64,000 bases of DNA from G963666705 sp963666705. GTDB lineage: Bacteria; Pseudomonadota; Alphaproteobacteria; CADEGL01. The translations under genes were made by a program, and so were the position numbers. The stretch's first letter is position 1. Each line of letters starts with the position of its first letter. Below the pieces are notes generated by a model. That model saw only the letters and a list, made by a program, of their open reading frames with translations, was not told the DNA's origin and searched no databases. Shown piece after piece: positions 9,445 through 16,974 of the stretch. The stretch covers positions 62,001 through 126,000 of the forward strand of contig CAXXKO010000011.1 of the NCBI GenBank assembly GCA_963666705.2, written 5' to 3'.

Positions 9445-10052
9445 CCCCCCCGCCTTCCAGTCAGAGCAACCCTGACAGAAGGCTATACGCGGTCCCATTT
9501 TGGTCCGCCGCAGCCGGATCGACCGGCCGCTTCAGTGGGGGATTATTGCTCTGCCGTTCTCACAACAGCGGAACCGGCAAGACCCATATCGCCCTCGGTC
9601 TCGGTCTGGCGGCCTGCCAAAAGGGGCTCTCCGTCGGCTTCCTCACGGCCGCTGCCCTGGTTCATGAACTGATGGAGGCCGGGGATGAAAAACGCCTGTT
9701 GCGCCTGCAGAAGCAACTGGCAAAGTATCACCTTCTGATCATCGACGAACTCGGCTTCGTGCCGCTCTCGAAGACCGGCGCCGAGCTGCTGTTCGAAGTC
9801 TTCAGCCAGCGCTACGAGCGGGGCTCGATCCTGGTGACCTCCAACTTGCCGTTCGATGAGCGGACGGAGATATTCGGCTCGGAACGCCTGACCGGGGCTT
9901 TGCTGGACCGCCTCACCCACCATGTCCATATCCTGGAAATGAACGGCGAGAGCTATCGTCTCAACCAAAGCCAAAAACGGCGGAAATCCCCAAAAATACC
10001 TGCTTAACCGCCGGTGCAATGGTTGACCCGGTGGGTCCACAGGAACCTCCCA

Positions 10053-10095
10053 CGCTGCTTCGCTCCGCGTAACGCAAGCGCTACACGAAGCAGCG
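10053..10095. terminator. Hairpin inside the type A element downstream of istB
   Basis: The arms CGCTGCTTCG (10053-10062) and CGAAGCAGCG (10086-10095) pair perfectly, with a smaller GCGT/ACGC stem between them. No T-run follows, so it may be a transcription-blocking hairpin or a structural part of the element end rather than a classic terminator. The same structure occurs in copy 2 at about 20337-20379. Confidence 0.5.
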
Positions 10096-10207
10096 CGGGT
10101 CCCTCCTATGGACTACCAGGACAACCCCCCAACACCGCGTACCGCATAACGTTAAGTGGACTAGTTTTGCTCCGCCCGGGTGGACTAATTTTGCTCCGCC
10201 GTTGACA

Positions 10208-10331
10208 GCAGCACGTGACCATCTGGCCCAACCCCGGCTTCGTGCCCTTCAAGGACGTGTTGAAGGGCATGGACATGTTCGCCGAGAAGGTCATGCCCCG
10301 CTTCTCGTCGGAGGCCGCGGCCGCGGAATAG
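10208..10331 (+). pseudogene. Luciferase-like flavin monooxygenase, C-terminal fragment
   Basis: Directly after the right end of the type A element, an open frame reads QHVTIWPNPGFVPFKDVLKG and then FAEKVMPRF before TAG at 10329. This matches the usual C-terminus of bacterial luciferase-like (LLM) proteins; compare FAKDVMPHF in the intact LLM protein at 14182-15204. Roughly 300 upstream codons are missing. It is unrelated to the Rieske fragment on the other side of the element, so this is a rearrangement scar. Confidence 0.75.
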
Positions 10332-10351
10332 GCGTTATCCGATGATTTGAG

Positions 10352-10373
10352 CCCTCTCCCCGAGGGGAGAGGG
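10352..10373. terminator. Perfect GC-rich inverted repeat, possible terminator
   Basis: CCCTCTCCCC, a GA loop, then GGGGAGAGGG form a 10-bp perfect stem. It lies between the LLM fragment on the plus strand and the convergent M24 gene ending at 10410, a natural place for a bidirectional terminator. No T-run follows on the plus strand. The motif also resembles dispersed short palindromes common in proteobacteria. Confidence 0.45.
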
Positions 10374-10409
10374 GGATTATGCATGTCGCGCGTTCCTCGC
10401 TGAGCGCCC

Positions 10410-11561
10410 TCAGTTCACCACCAGATCGAGGCTCATCCTCGAGAGCGGCTCGTTGCCCTTCTCGCCGACGATGTAGGAGCAGCCGGGCGCCACGGCCAGC
10501 ATGCGCTGCTGGTCGAAGATGAGGGTGTGGATGAAGAACACCATGCCGGGCTCGATCACCACCGGGTTGCCGTGCCAGAACATGGGCCAGTCCATCCAGG
10601 TCGGCGGATAGGTCGTGCCCATGCTGTAGCCCGTGGCCGTGTGGCGGTGCTTCTTGTAGCCGGCCCCGTCGAGCACCCGGGCATAGGCGTCGAACACGTC
10701 GCCCACGATGTTGCCGGGCTTGAGCGCCGCGGCCGAGGCATGGTGGGCCTCGACCGCCCAGTTGTGCATGTCGCGCTGGCGCTTGCCCGGCTTGCCCGTG
10801 AGGATCGTGCGCATCATGGCCGCGTGGTAGTGGCGGTAGACGCCCGCCCATTCGATGGTGAGCTGATCGTTGGCGCCGATGGTCTGGACGCCCGAGACGT
10901 AGCGGCCCACGAGTGCCTGGTCGCCCGCCCCGATGATGAACTCGTTGCCCGAATAGTCGCCGTCACCCTCGAACACCACTCCCTGCATGCGCGAGAGGAT
11001 GTCGCCCGTGTTCGCACCCGGCACCGCCATGCGGTTGGCCTCGACGAGGGCCGCGTCGGCCAGCTCGCCCGCCTTGCGGCAATATTCGAGCTCCTGGGGG
11101 CTCTTCACCACGCGCTGCCGCGTTACGAGGTCGGAGACGTCCTCCAGATTGCAGAAGCCCGTGAGGACGGCCGCGAGATCGCGGTATATGGCTGCGGTGA
11201 GGCCGTAGGCGTCGTACTCGACACCGAGCCGCTTTCCCTGGCAGCCGTGCTCAGCGAGAATGTCGCGCAGCTCGACCGTGGGCCGCGCGTCGGGCAGGTT
11301 GGTCCAGATGCGGATGTCCTCGATGACGGAAGTCTGGCGCGCGACGATGGCGTCGGGGTAGCGCGTCAGCAGGGTCATCTTCCCGTCCGCCCCCATGTAG
11401 AGGCACTGGAAGAAGCAGTAGCCGAAGGTGTCGTAGCCGGTCAGGTAGAACATGCTCTCCTGGCGGAACATGAGCATGCCGTCGAGGCCGCGCCGCACGA
11501 GCTCCTTCGCCGCCGCCTTCTGCCGCGCCTTGAACTCACGCTTGGTGAAGAAGATCGCCAT
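10410..11561 (-). CDS. Creatinase-like M24 family protein, paralogue 1
   Basis: 383 residues. Seen: N-terminal creatinase domain with FRQESMFYLTGYDTFGY (residues 33-49), linker VVKSPQELEY, and a C-terminal pita-bread domain. The two Asp metal ligands of M24 aminopeptidases appear replaced: the expected D-x10-D motif reads E237...A248 in TIEWAGVYRHYHAAMMRT, with His244 and His246 nearby. HTATGYSMG and EPGMVFFIH follow. Loss of metal ligands is known in creatinase, so a metal-independent C-N hydrolase of a small amidine or ureide is more likely than a peptidase. It lies 98 bp downstream of an almost identical gene in the same orientation; both probably form one transcript. Upstream AAGGA-like ribosome site precedes the ATG. 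Confidence 0.87.
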   Translation of the reverse strand: MAIFFTKREFKARQKAAAKELVRRGLDGMLMFRQESMFYLTGYDTFGYCFFQCLYMGADGKMTLLTRYPDAIVARQTSVIEDIRIWTNLPDARPTVELRDILAEHGCQGKRLGVEYDAYGLTAAIYRDLAAVLTGFCNLEDVSDLVTRQRVVKSPQELEYCRKAGELADAALVEANRMAVPGANTGDILSRMQGVVFEGDGDYSGNEFIIGAGDQALVGRYVSGVQTIGANDQLTIEWAGVYRHYHAAMMRTILTGKPGKRQRDMHNWAVEAHHASAAALKPGNIVGDVFDAYARVLDGAGYKKHRHTATGYSMGTTYPPTWMDWPMFWHGNPVVIEPGMVFFIHTLIFDQQRMLAVAPGCSYIVGEKGNEPLSRMSLDLVVN

Positions 11562-11659
11562 GTCCTTGCTCCCTCGGCTGGTGATTTCGCGCGGCGAGCT
11601 TAGGGCCGCCGCCGGGGCGCGGCAACGCCGTAATCGGATGTGGGGCGGCGCACCCGGTG

Positions 11660-12811
11660 TCAGTTCACCACCAGGTCGAGCGGCAGCTTCGAGAGCGGCT
11701 CGTTGCCCTTCTCGCCGACGATGTAGGACTGGCCGGGCGCCATGGCCAGCATGCGGGTCTCGTCGAAGATAATGGTGTGGATGAAGAACACCATGCCGGG
11801 CTCGATCTCAACCGGGTTGCCGTGCCAGAACATGGGCCAGTCCATCCAGCTCGGCGGATAGGTGGTGCCCATGCTGTAGCCCGTGGAGGTAGGGTGGTGC
11901 TTGCCCAAGCCCACCCGGGCGAGCACCCGCGCGTAGGCGTCGTAGACGGCCCCCACCGTGTTGCCGGGCTCGAGCGCCCGGGCCGAGGCATGGTGGGCCT
12001 CGACCGCCCATTTGTGCATGTCGCGCTGGCGCTTGCCCGGCTTGCCCGTGAGGATGGTGCGCATCATGGCGGCGTGGTAGTGGCGGTAGACCCCGGCCCA
12101 TTCGATGGTCATCTGATCGTTGGCGCGCAAGGTCTGGACGCCGGAGACGTAGCGCCCGAGGAGCGCCTGGTCGCCCGCGCCGATGATGAACTCGTTACCC
12201 GGATAATCGCCATCCCCCTCGAACACCACCCCCTGCATGCGCGAGAGGATGTCGCCCGTATTGGCGCCCGGCACCGCCATGCGGTTGGCCTCGACGAGGG
12301 CCGCGTCGGCCAGCGCCCCCGCCCGGCGGCAGTATTCGAGCTCCTTGGGGCTCTTCACCACCCGCTGCCGGGTCACGAGGTCCGAGACGTCCTCCAGATT
12401 GCAGAAGCCCGTGAGGACGGCCGCGAGATCGCGGTGAATCGCCGCCGTGAGGCCGTAGGCGTCGTACTCGATGCCGAGCCGCTTCCCCTGGCAGCCGTGC
12501 TCGGCGAGAATGTCGCGCAGCTCGGCCGTGGGCCGCGCGTCGGGCAGGTTGATCCAGACGCGGATATCCTCGATGACGGACGTCTGGCGCGCGACGATGG
12601 CGTCGGCATAGCGCGTCAGCAGGGTCATCTTCCCGTCCGCCCCCATGTAGAGGCACTGGAAGAAGCAGTAGCCGAAGGTGTCGTAGCCGGTCAGGTAGAA
12701 CATGCTCTCCTGCCGGAACACGAGCATGCCGTCGAGGCCCCGCCGCGCGAGTGCCCGCGCCGCCGCCTTCTGCCGCGCCTTGAGCTCTCGCCTGGTGAAG
12801 AAGATCGCCAT
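11660..12811 (-). CDS. Creatinase-like M24 family protein, paralogue 2
   Basis: 383 residues, the same length as the gene at 10410-11561 and near 90 percent identical by eye, so a tandem duplication. The replaced metal-ligand motif TIEWAGVYRHYHAAMMRT is conserved exactly. Differences cluster in the region after HHAS (ALEPGNTVGAVYDAYARVL versus ALKPGNIVGDVFDAYARVL) and near GYSMG, where HRHTAT becomes HHPTST. This may reflect divergence at the substrate pocket. The gene is divergent from the triple-RidA gene at 12924, with only 112 bp between the two starts, so they may share a control region. Confidence 0.87.
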   Translation of the reverse strand: MAIFFTRRELKARQKAAARALARRGLDGMLVFRQESMFYLTGYDTFGYCFFQCLYMGADGKMTLLTRYADAIVARQTSVIEDIRVWINLPDARPTAELRDILAEHGCQGKRLGIEYDAYGLTAAIHRDLAAVLTGFCNLEDVSDLVTRQRVVKSPKELEYCRRAGALADAALVEANRMAVPGANTGDILSRMQGVVFEGDGDYPGNEFIIGAGDQALLGRYVSGVQTLRANDQMTIEWAGVYRHYHAAMMRTILTGKPGKRQRDMHKWAVEAHHASARALEPGNTVGAVYDAYARVLARVGLGKHHPTSTGYSMGTTYPPSWMDWPMFWHGNPVEIEPGMVFFIHTIIFDETRMLAMAPGQSYIVGEKGNEPLSKLPLDLVVN

Positions 12812-12923
12812 GTCCTTGTCCTCTCGCTGGTGGTCTCGCGCGAGCTTAGGGCCGGTGCCGATTCCACGTTAGCGGAAAATGCGCTAGCGTCTCTCAGAAG
12901 CGCAAGAACGGGGGAAGGACACC

Positions 12924-14144
12924 ATGTTGCCACGCAGCCATCACTGGCCCGAGGGCCACTGGGACTGGCTCATCCATTTGAGCCACAAGCACGGCATCTG
13001 CTGCGGCGAGCTGATCTTCGTCGGCGGCCAGGTGGACAAGGACCAGAAGGGCCTGATGCTGAACACCTACGACCTCGAGGCCCAGACCGATGTGGTGATG
13101 GGCCATATCGCCACCGTCCTCTCGGGTTTTAAGGCCGGCATGGCGGACGTGGTCAAGCTCGTCGCCTTCTACGTCAACACGGGCGAGGTGGACGAGGCGG
13201 CGCTCATGGAGCGCGTCGGCCGCCATGTCGAATTCGACCCCGGTCCGGTCATCACCATGGTGCCGCTCCCGGGCCTCGCCTATCCCGGCATGATGGTGGA
13301 GATCGAGGCCGTCGCCATGCTGGGCGAGGACGGCGCGCACCTGCCCAGGACCGCGAGCCGGCCCAAGGGCCTTCCACCCCTTCCCGGCCCCTTCAGCCAC
13401 GGCATCCGCTGCGGCGAGATGATCTTCGCCGGTGCCCAGGCGGCGCGGGACGCGGACGGCCGCCTCACCCACGCGGGCGATATCCTGAAGCAGACCGCGG
13501 CGGCCATGGAGGGCCTGCGCGCGACCCTCGGCGAGTTCGGCGCCGGCCTCGACGATGCCGTGAAGCTCAACATCTATTTCGAATCGCCGGGCGGTGGCGA
13601 GCATTGGCGCGACGCGGCCCTGCTGCGCGGCAGCTACTTCACCGAGCCGGGGCCCGTCGCCACCGGCCTGCCCCTGCCCCGGATGCCGGGCGGCGAGCTG
13701 ACCCGCATCGAGGTCATGGCCATGCTGGGCGCGGACGGCGCGCATCTGGCGCGCGAGCATGTCTGGCCCGAGGGCCACTGGGACTGGTTCGTCCATCTGC
13801 CCTACAAGCACGGCCTCAAATGCGGCAACATGGTCTTCGCCGGCGGTCAGGTCTCGAAGGACGAGAAGGGGGCCATGGTGGACCCGGGCGACCTGGTCAA
13901 GCAGACCCACACGGTGATGGACAACCTCGCCACCGTGCTGGCGGGGTTCGGCCTCGGCCTCGACAACGTGGTCAAGCAGAACGCCTTCTACAAGGGCGAA
14001 TCCCACCCGACGGCAATCGTCGAGAACCAGCGCATCCGCAGCGCCCGCTACACCGAGCCCGCCTGCGCCTCGACCGGCGTGCCGCTGCCCTATCTCAACC
14101 TGGAAGGCATGGGAATCGAGGTCGAGGTCATCGCCATGACCTGA
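12924..14144 (+). CDS. Protein with three tandem RidA/YjgF domains
   Basis: 406 residues in a single frame. Seen: domain 1 (about 1-133, GELIFVGGQVDKD ... VVKLVAFYVN ... MVEIEAVAML), domain 2 (about 134-275, GEMIFAGAQAARD ... AVKLNIYFES ... RIEVMAML) and domain 3 (about 276-406, GNMVFAGGQVSKD ... VVKQNAFYKG ... GIEVEVIAMT). Domains 1 and 3 both begin WPEGHWDW and are closest to each other. RidA proteins are usually about 130-residue homotrimers with active sites between subunits, so this looks like a covalent pseudo-trimer. The arginine of imine/enamine deaminases (PAR-S before xLP) is missing: the sites read GPVITMVPLP, GPVATGLPLP and PACASTGVPLP. A different reaction or a binding role is likely. 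The start ATG follows GGGGGAAGGACACC. Confidence 0.88.
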   Translation: MLPRSHHWPEGHWDWLIHLSHKHGICCGELIFVGGQVDKDQKGLMLNTYDLEAQTDVVMGHIATVLSGFKAGMADVVKLVAFYVNTGEVDEAALMERVGRHVEFDPGPVITMVPLPGLAYPGMMVEIEAVAMLGEDGAHLPRTASRPKGLPPLPGPFSHGIRCGEMIFAGAQAARDADGRLTHAGDILKQTAAAMEGLRATLGEFGAGLDDAVKLNIYFESPGGGEHWRDAALLRGSYFTEPGPVATGLPLPRMPGGELTRIEVMAMLGADGAHLAREHVWPEGHWDWFVHLPYKHGLKCGNMVFAGGQVSKDEKGAMVDPGDLVKQTHTVMDNLATVLAGFGLGLDNVVKQNAFYKGESHPTAIVENQRIRSARYTEPACASTGVPLPYLNLEGMGIEVEVIAMT

Positions 14145-14181
14145 ATTGGGGGATTGCCGAGACCGGCACGAGCCCGGCCCT

Positions 14182-15204
14182 TCACGCGAAATGCGGCATG
14201 ACGTCCTTGGCGAAGCGCTCGAGGGAGCCCATGATGTCCTTGTGCTCGGCGCCGAAAGTGAAGTTGGCCTGCACGTCGTCGATGCCCACCGCGGCGTATT
14301 CCGCGAGCCTGTCCGTCACCTCCTGGGCCGTGCCGATGATCAGCGCGGAGGCCACGTCGTCCATCGACACGTTCTTGTCCTCGTCCGGCTGAATCGCCCC
14401 GCCATGGACCGTGCCCGGCGTCTCGCGCACGTTGGTGAAGCGGCGGTGGTTCTCGTAGCCGAGGCGCACCTTCTCGCGCTTGTCGGCCTCGTCCTTGGCG
14501 ACATAGACCATGCGCAGCATGGAGAGGCGCAGGTGCGCGGCAGCCGGCCCCACCGCGGCCACCGCCCCGGTGAAGGCGTCGGCCTGCTCCTTCGCCACGG
14601 CGAAGGAGCCGCGCAGTGGGGTCGTCATCACCGGGAAGCCGTGCCTGACCGTCGAGGCGATGGCCTCGGAGGAGAGTGCGGCGACCCAGATCGGCGGGCG
14701 CGGCTTCTGGTAGGGCCGCGGCATGATGGTCAGCGGCTCGGGGATGTCGTAGTAGGGGCTCTTCCAGGTCACGTCCTCCTCGGTGAGCAGCTTGAGGAGG
14801 AGGAGGAGCGAATCGACGAACCGCTCGCGGCTGTCGGTGATGGACTGGCCCAGACGGTCGAACTCGTAACGGAAGGCGCCGCGGCCGACGCCGAACTCGA
14901 CCCGGCCGCTTGTCAGGCAGTCGGTCTGGGCGATCTCCCCGGCGAGCCGGCGCATGTCGTAGAACGGCAGCATCAGGACCGCGATCAGGATGCGCACGTG
15001 TTTCGTGTTCTCCGCCACCTTGATGGCCGTCAGCAGCGGGCTCGGGTGGACCAGGTAGTTGATGAAATGGTGCTCGGGGATGCTGACCGAGGGGAAGCCC
15101 AGAGAGTCGGCCTGCTGGGCCTGCTCCAGCATGTCCTGGTAGAGCCGCTCGGGCGGATAGCGCGTGTCCGGGTAGTAGCACGGCAGGTAGAAGCCGAAGT
15201 CCAT
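14182..15204 (-). CDS. LLM class flavin-dependent oxidoreductase
   Basis: 340 residues. Seen: N-terminal MDFGFYLPCYYPDTRYPP, then SVSIPEHHFINY (the E-H-H signature near residue 43), VRILIAVLMLP, RVEFGVGRGAF (the GxGxG-like flavin phosphate region) and RPPIWVAALSSEA, all typical of the bacterial luciferase-like TIM barrel. These enzymes use FMNH2 from a reductase; no reductase gene is next to it, although a PPOX-fold protein is at 27882. It converges on the triple-RidA gene (37 bp apart) and is divergent from the SDR. LLM plus RidA is reminiscent of RutA/RutC in pyrimidine breakdown, but the rest of a rut operon is absent. Confidence 0.9.
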   Translation of the reverse strand: MDFGFYLPCYYPDTRYPPERLYQDMLEQAQQADSLGFPSVSIPEHHFINYLVHPSPLLTAIKVAENTKHVRILIAVLMLPFYDMRRLAGEIAQTDCLTSGRVEFGVGRGAFRYEFDRLGQSITDSRERFVDSLLLLLKLLTEEDVTWKSPYYDIPEPLTIMPRPYQKPRPPIWVAALSSEAIASTVRHGFPVMTTPLRGSFAVAKEQADAFTGAVAAVGPAAAHLRLSMLRMVYVAKDEADKREKVRLGYENHRRFTNVRETPGTVHGGAIQPDEDKNVSMDDVASALIIGTAQEVTDRLAEYAAVGIDDVQANFTFGAEHKDIMGSLERFAKDVMPHFA

Positions 15205-15349
15205 TCTCGCCCCCGTCTCGCTAAGCGCGCACCGATTCGGCGGCTAGAATAGATGCCGGCGGCCGCCGCGCAAGTCCGGCCTTGTGCCCCACGCGGGGAC
15301 GGGCTTCAATCCCGCCAGATAGCCAGACCATCCCAGCGGAGCCCGAGCC

Positions 15350-16099
15350 ATGAAAGACAAGGTCGCAATCGTCACCGGGGCCAATTCCGGCATCAGCAGG
15401 GCCACGGCACTGCGCCTCGCGCGCGAGGGGGCGAAGGTCGTCCTCGCCGACAAGGAGGACGCCAGCGCCGTGGCGGAAGAGATCGTGGCCGCCGGCGGGG
15501 TCGCAATGGCGGTCGAGGTCGATGTCTCGATCGAGGCCGAGACGGCCGCCCTGGTCGCGCGCGCGATCGAGGCCCATGGCCGCCTCGACGTGCTGGTGAA
15601 CGGCGCCGGCGTCAACAAGCGCGGCCTGGTGACCGAGGCCACCCTCGAGGACTGGGACTGGATCATGGGAGTCAACCTCAAGGGCACCTTCCTCTGCTGC
15701 AAGGCGGCCATCCCGGCCATCGCCCGCTCGGGCGGCGGCGCCATCGTCAACATCGCCTCGGAGCTGGCCTTCGTCGGCGCCCCCAACATCGCGGTCTATT
15801 CGGCGTCCAAGGGCGGCGTGGTGCAGCTCACCCGCTCCCTCGCCGTCGATCACGTGGGCGACGGCATCCGGGTCAACTGCGTCTGCCCCGGCCCCGTGGA
15901 TACGCCGCTCCTCCAGCGCGGCATCACGACGGCGCCCGACCCGGCGGCGCGCCTTCAGGCCTCCATGGATTCGACCATCCTAGGGCGCCTCGGCCAGCCC
16001 GAGGAGATCGCCAACATGATCCACTTCCTGGCCTCGGACGAGGCGTCCTTCATGACCGGCTCGACCGTCATGGTCGATGGCGGCGTGTCCGCGCACTAG
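15350..16099 (+). CDS. SDR family NAD(P)-dependent oxidoreductase
   Basis: 249 residues. Seen: nucleotide-binding TGANSGIS at residues 9-16 (the usual final Gly is Ser), ADKED after beta-2 suggesting NAD preference, NGAG near residue 86, catalytic Ser in IASELAF, YSASK with the Tyr and Lys, and the C-terminal GSTVMVDGG. The ATG follows GGAGCCCGAGCC. The stop codon TAG is part of the CTAG target of the IS5 element that begins immediately after it, so the gene is intact but its 3' flank has been replaced. Substrate unknown. Confidence 0.92.
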   Translation: MKDKVAIVTGANSGISRATALRLAREGAKVVLADKEDASAVAEEIVAAGGVAMAVEVDVSIEAETAALVARAIEAHGRLDVLVNGAGVNKRGLVTEATLEDWDWIMGVNLKGTFLCCKAAIPAIARSGGGAIVNIASELAFVGAPNIAVYSASKGGVVQLTRSLAVDHVGDGIRVNCVCPGPVDTPLLQRGITTAPDPAARLQASMDSTILGRLGQPEEIANMIHFLASDEASFMTGSTVMVDGGVSAH

Positions 16100-16939
16100 G
16101 GTCTGTTGAGATTTAGGATTCCCAAACGGCATAATATGTGATTCAAACTTTCTTTTGGAGGAGGTTTGAATGACATCGGAGCGTTTTGTGATCACCGATA
16201 GGCAGTGGGCGCGGATGGAGCCGCATTGTCTTGGCAAGAAGACGGACCCTGGCCGAACGGGTGGCGATGGCCGGTTGTTTTTGGAGGCGGTTCTTTGGAT
16301 CGCGCGGACCGGCTGTCCATGGCGTGACTTGCCGGTACGGTTCGGCAAGTGGAATACGGTGTTCAAGCGGTTTCGTGATTGGGTCAAAGCCGATGTTTTC
16401 AAACGGATATTCGACGCCGTGTCAGACGATCCAGACATGGAGTTTGCGATGATCGACGGCACAATCGTCAAGGTTCATCGGCACGGCCAGGGCGCAAAAG
16501 GGGACTCAAAGCCAGGCTATCGGCAAGTCAAGGGGCGGGTTGAGCACCAAAATCCTGGCCCTGACGGATGCGCTTGGCAATCTGGTCCGCTTTGTTCTCT
16601 TGCCCGGACAACGCCATGACACCGTCGGCGTCGCCCCGCTCATCGAGAATATCGAATTCGGCGGCCTGATCGCCGACAAGGCGTTCGATTCGAATTGGAT
16701 CATCGAAAACATGAACGAACGGGGCGTGCAAATCGTCATATCCCAACGCCCGCAGCGTCTCCAGCCACTGGACATCGATAGCGAAATCTATAAATGGCGA
16801 CACCTGATCGAGAATTTCTTTTGCAAACTCAAGGAGTTCAAGCGTATCGCCATGCGAAGCGAAAAAACCGACGACAGTTTCGAGGCCATGATCTACCTCT
16901 GTTCAGCAATCATCAATTCACGATGAATCTCAACAGGCC
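16100..16939 (+). mobile_element. IS5-family element (IS427-like) flanked by CTAG
   Basis: 840 bp. Seen: terminal inverted repeats GGTCTGTTGAGATT at the left and GGCCTGTTGAGATT (reverse of the right end); CTAG at 16096-16099 and 16940-16943 as the target duplication. The single transposase is split over two frames. The left CTAG contains the SDR stop codon. Confidence 0.9.
16170..16926 (+). CDS. IS5-family transposase, two overlapping frames
   Basis: First frame from ATG 16170, with TTGGAGGAGG upstream: MTSERFVITDRQWARMEPHC ... WRDLPVRFGKWNTVFKRF and the first catalytic Asp in MIDGTIVKVHRHGQGAKG. The protein then continues in the +1 frame (TQSQAIGKSRGGLSTKILAL), giving the second Asp in IADKAFDS and the Glu in LIENFFCKLKEFKRIAMR, ending at 16926. 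The switch coincides with AAAAGGGG at about 16496-16503. Related IS5/IS427 elements use frameshifting at such runs; here the shift is +1 (or -2), so a mutation is also possible. Confidence 0.85.
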
Positions 16940-16974
16940 CTAGAACGGGCCCATTTCGAATGGACCCGTTCTAG
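16940..16974. repeat. 35-bp palindrome bounded by CTAG
   Basis: CTAGAACGGGCCCATT and its near-perfect inverse AATGGACCCGTTCTAG are separated by TCG, giving a hairpin flanked by CTAG at 16940-16943 and 16971-16974. It sits exactly between the IS5 element and MITE-1a. It may be two abutted end repeats left by the loss of an element body, or a very short MITE. Confidence 0.75.

Larger units (their letters stand above)
6993..9562 (-). mobile_element. IS21-family element type B, copy 1 (nested in type A istB)
   Basis: 2570 bp. Seen: ends TGTCAATGGCGGAGC and, inverted, TGAGAACGGCAGAGC; an 8-bp direct duplication CAACAGCG at 6985-6992 and 9563-9570. It carries istA and istB on the minus strand. The second copy (28784-31353) has the same length and appears almost identical by eye. 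The first 190 bases (to 7183) are non-coding and contain a GC-rich imperfect inverted repeat around 7080-7150. Confidence 0.95.
6659..10007 (+). pseudogene. istB: IS21-family helper ATPase IstB (type A, copy 1), split by nested IS
   Basis: The 5' part (6659-6992) encodes residues 1-111 up to IIALGNS, and the 3' part resumes after the insert at 9571 (9563-9570 is the duplicate target) with GTGKTHIALGLGLAACQ and runs to 10007. The break falls inside the Walker A motif GNSGTGKTH. Walker B is visible as LLIIDELGFVPL. The interrupting element leaves a short false C-terminus (VSMAEQKGTTSAV). The intact copy at 20424-21194 confirms the join and shows that CAACAGCG is duplicated. This copy cannot make a working ATPase, though the intact copy could act in trans. 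Confidence 0.92.
5050..10207 (+). mobile_element. IS21-family element type A, copy 1, carrying a nested type B element
   Basis: Outer element of about 2.58 kb once the insert is removed. Seen: left end TGAGAACGGCGGTGAC and the inverted right end TGTCAACGGCGGAGC, each followed by a shared AAATTAGTCCAC block; extra subterminal copies of the ...CTCCGCC/AGTCCAC motif lie at both ends, as in IS21 elements with multiple transposase sites. It codes istA and istB in the same direction with an ATGA overlap. The flanks (CTTCCAGTTG and GCAGCACGTG) share no target duplication. A second, uninterrupted and almost identical copy is at 20224-22804. The type B element occupies 6993-9562. Confidence 0.92.

Noticed and set aside
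9276..10007. An apparently complete 243-codon istB frame starting inside the type B element
   Set aside because: Its first 95 codons are antisense to the type B istA; only the part after 9571 is istB.
5050..10207. Composite transposon carrying cargo between type A and type B elements
   Set aside because: The inner element is simply nested in istB; no passenger gene is present.
10410..12811. Naming the M24 proteins Xaa-Pro aminopeptidase or ectoine hydrolase DoeA
   Set aside because: Metal ligands of aminopeptidases are replaced, and no ectoine catabolic neighbours are present.
14182..15204. Complete Rut (pyrimidine) pathway assignment for LLM, RidA and isochorismatase-like genes
   Set aside because: The RidA protein is a triple-domain form without the arginine, the isochorismatase-like gene is 28 kb away, and rutD/E/F/G are absent.
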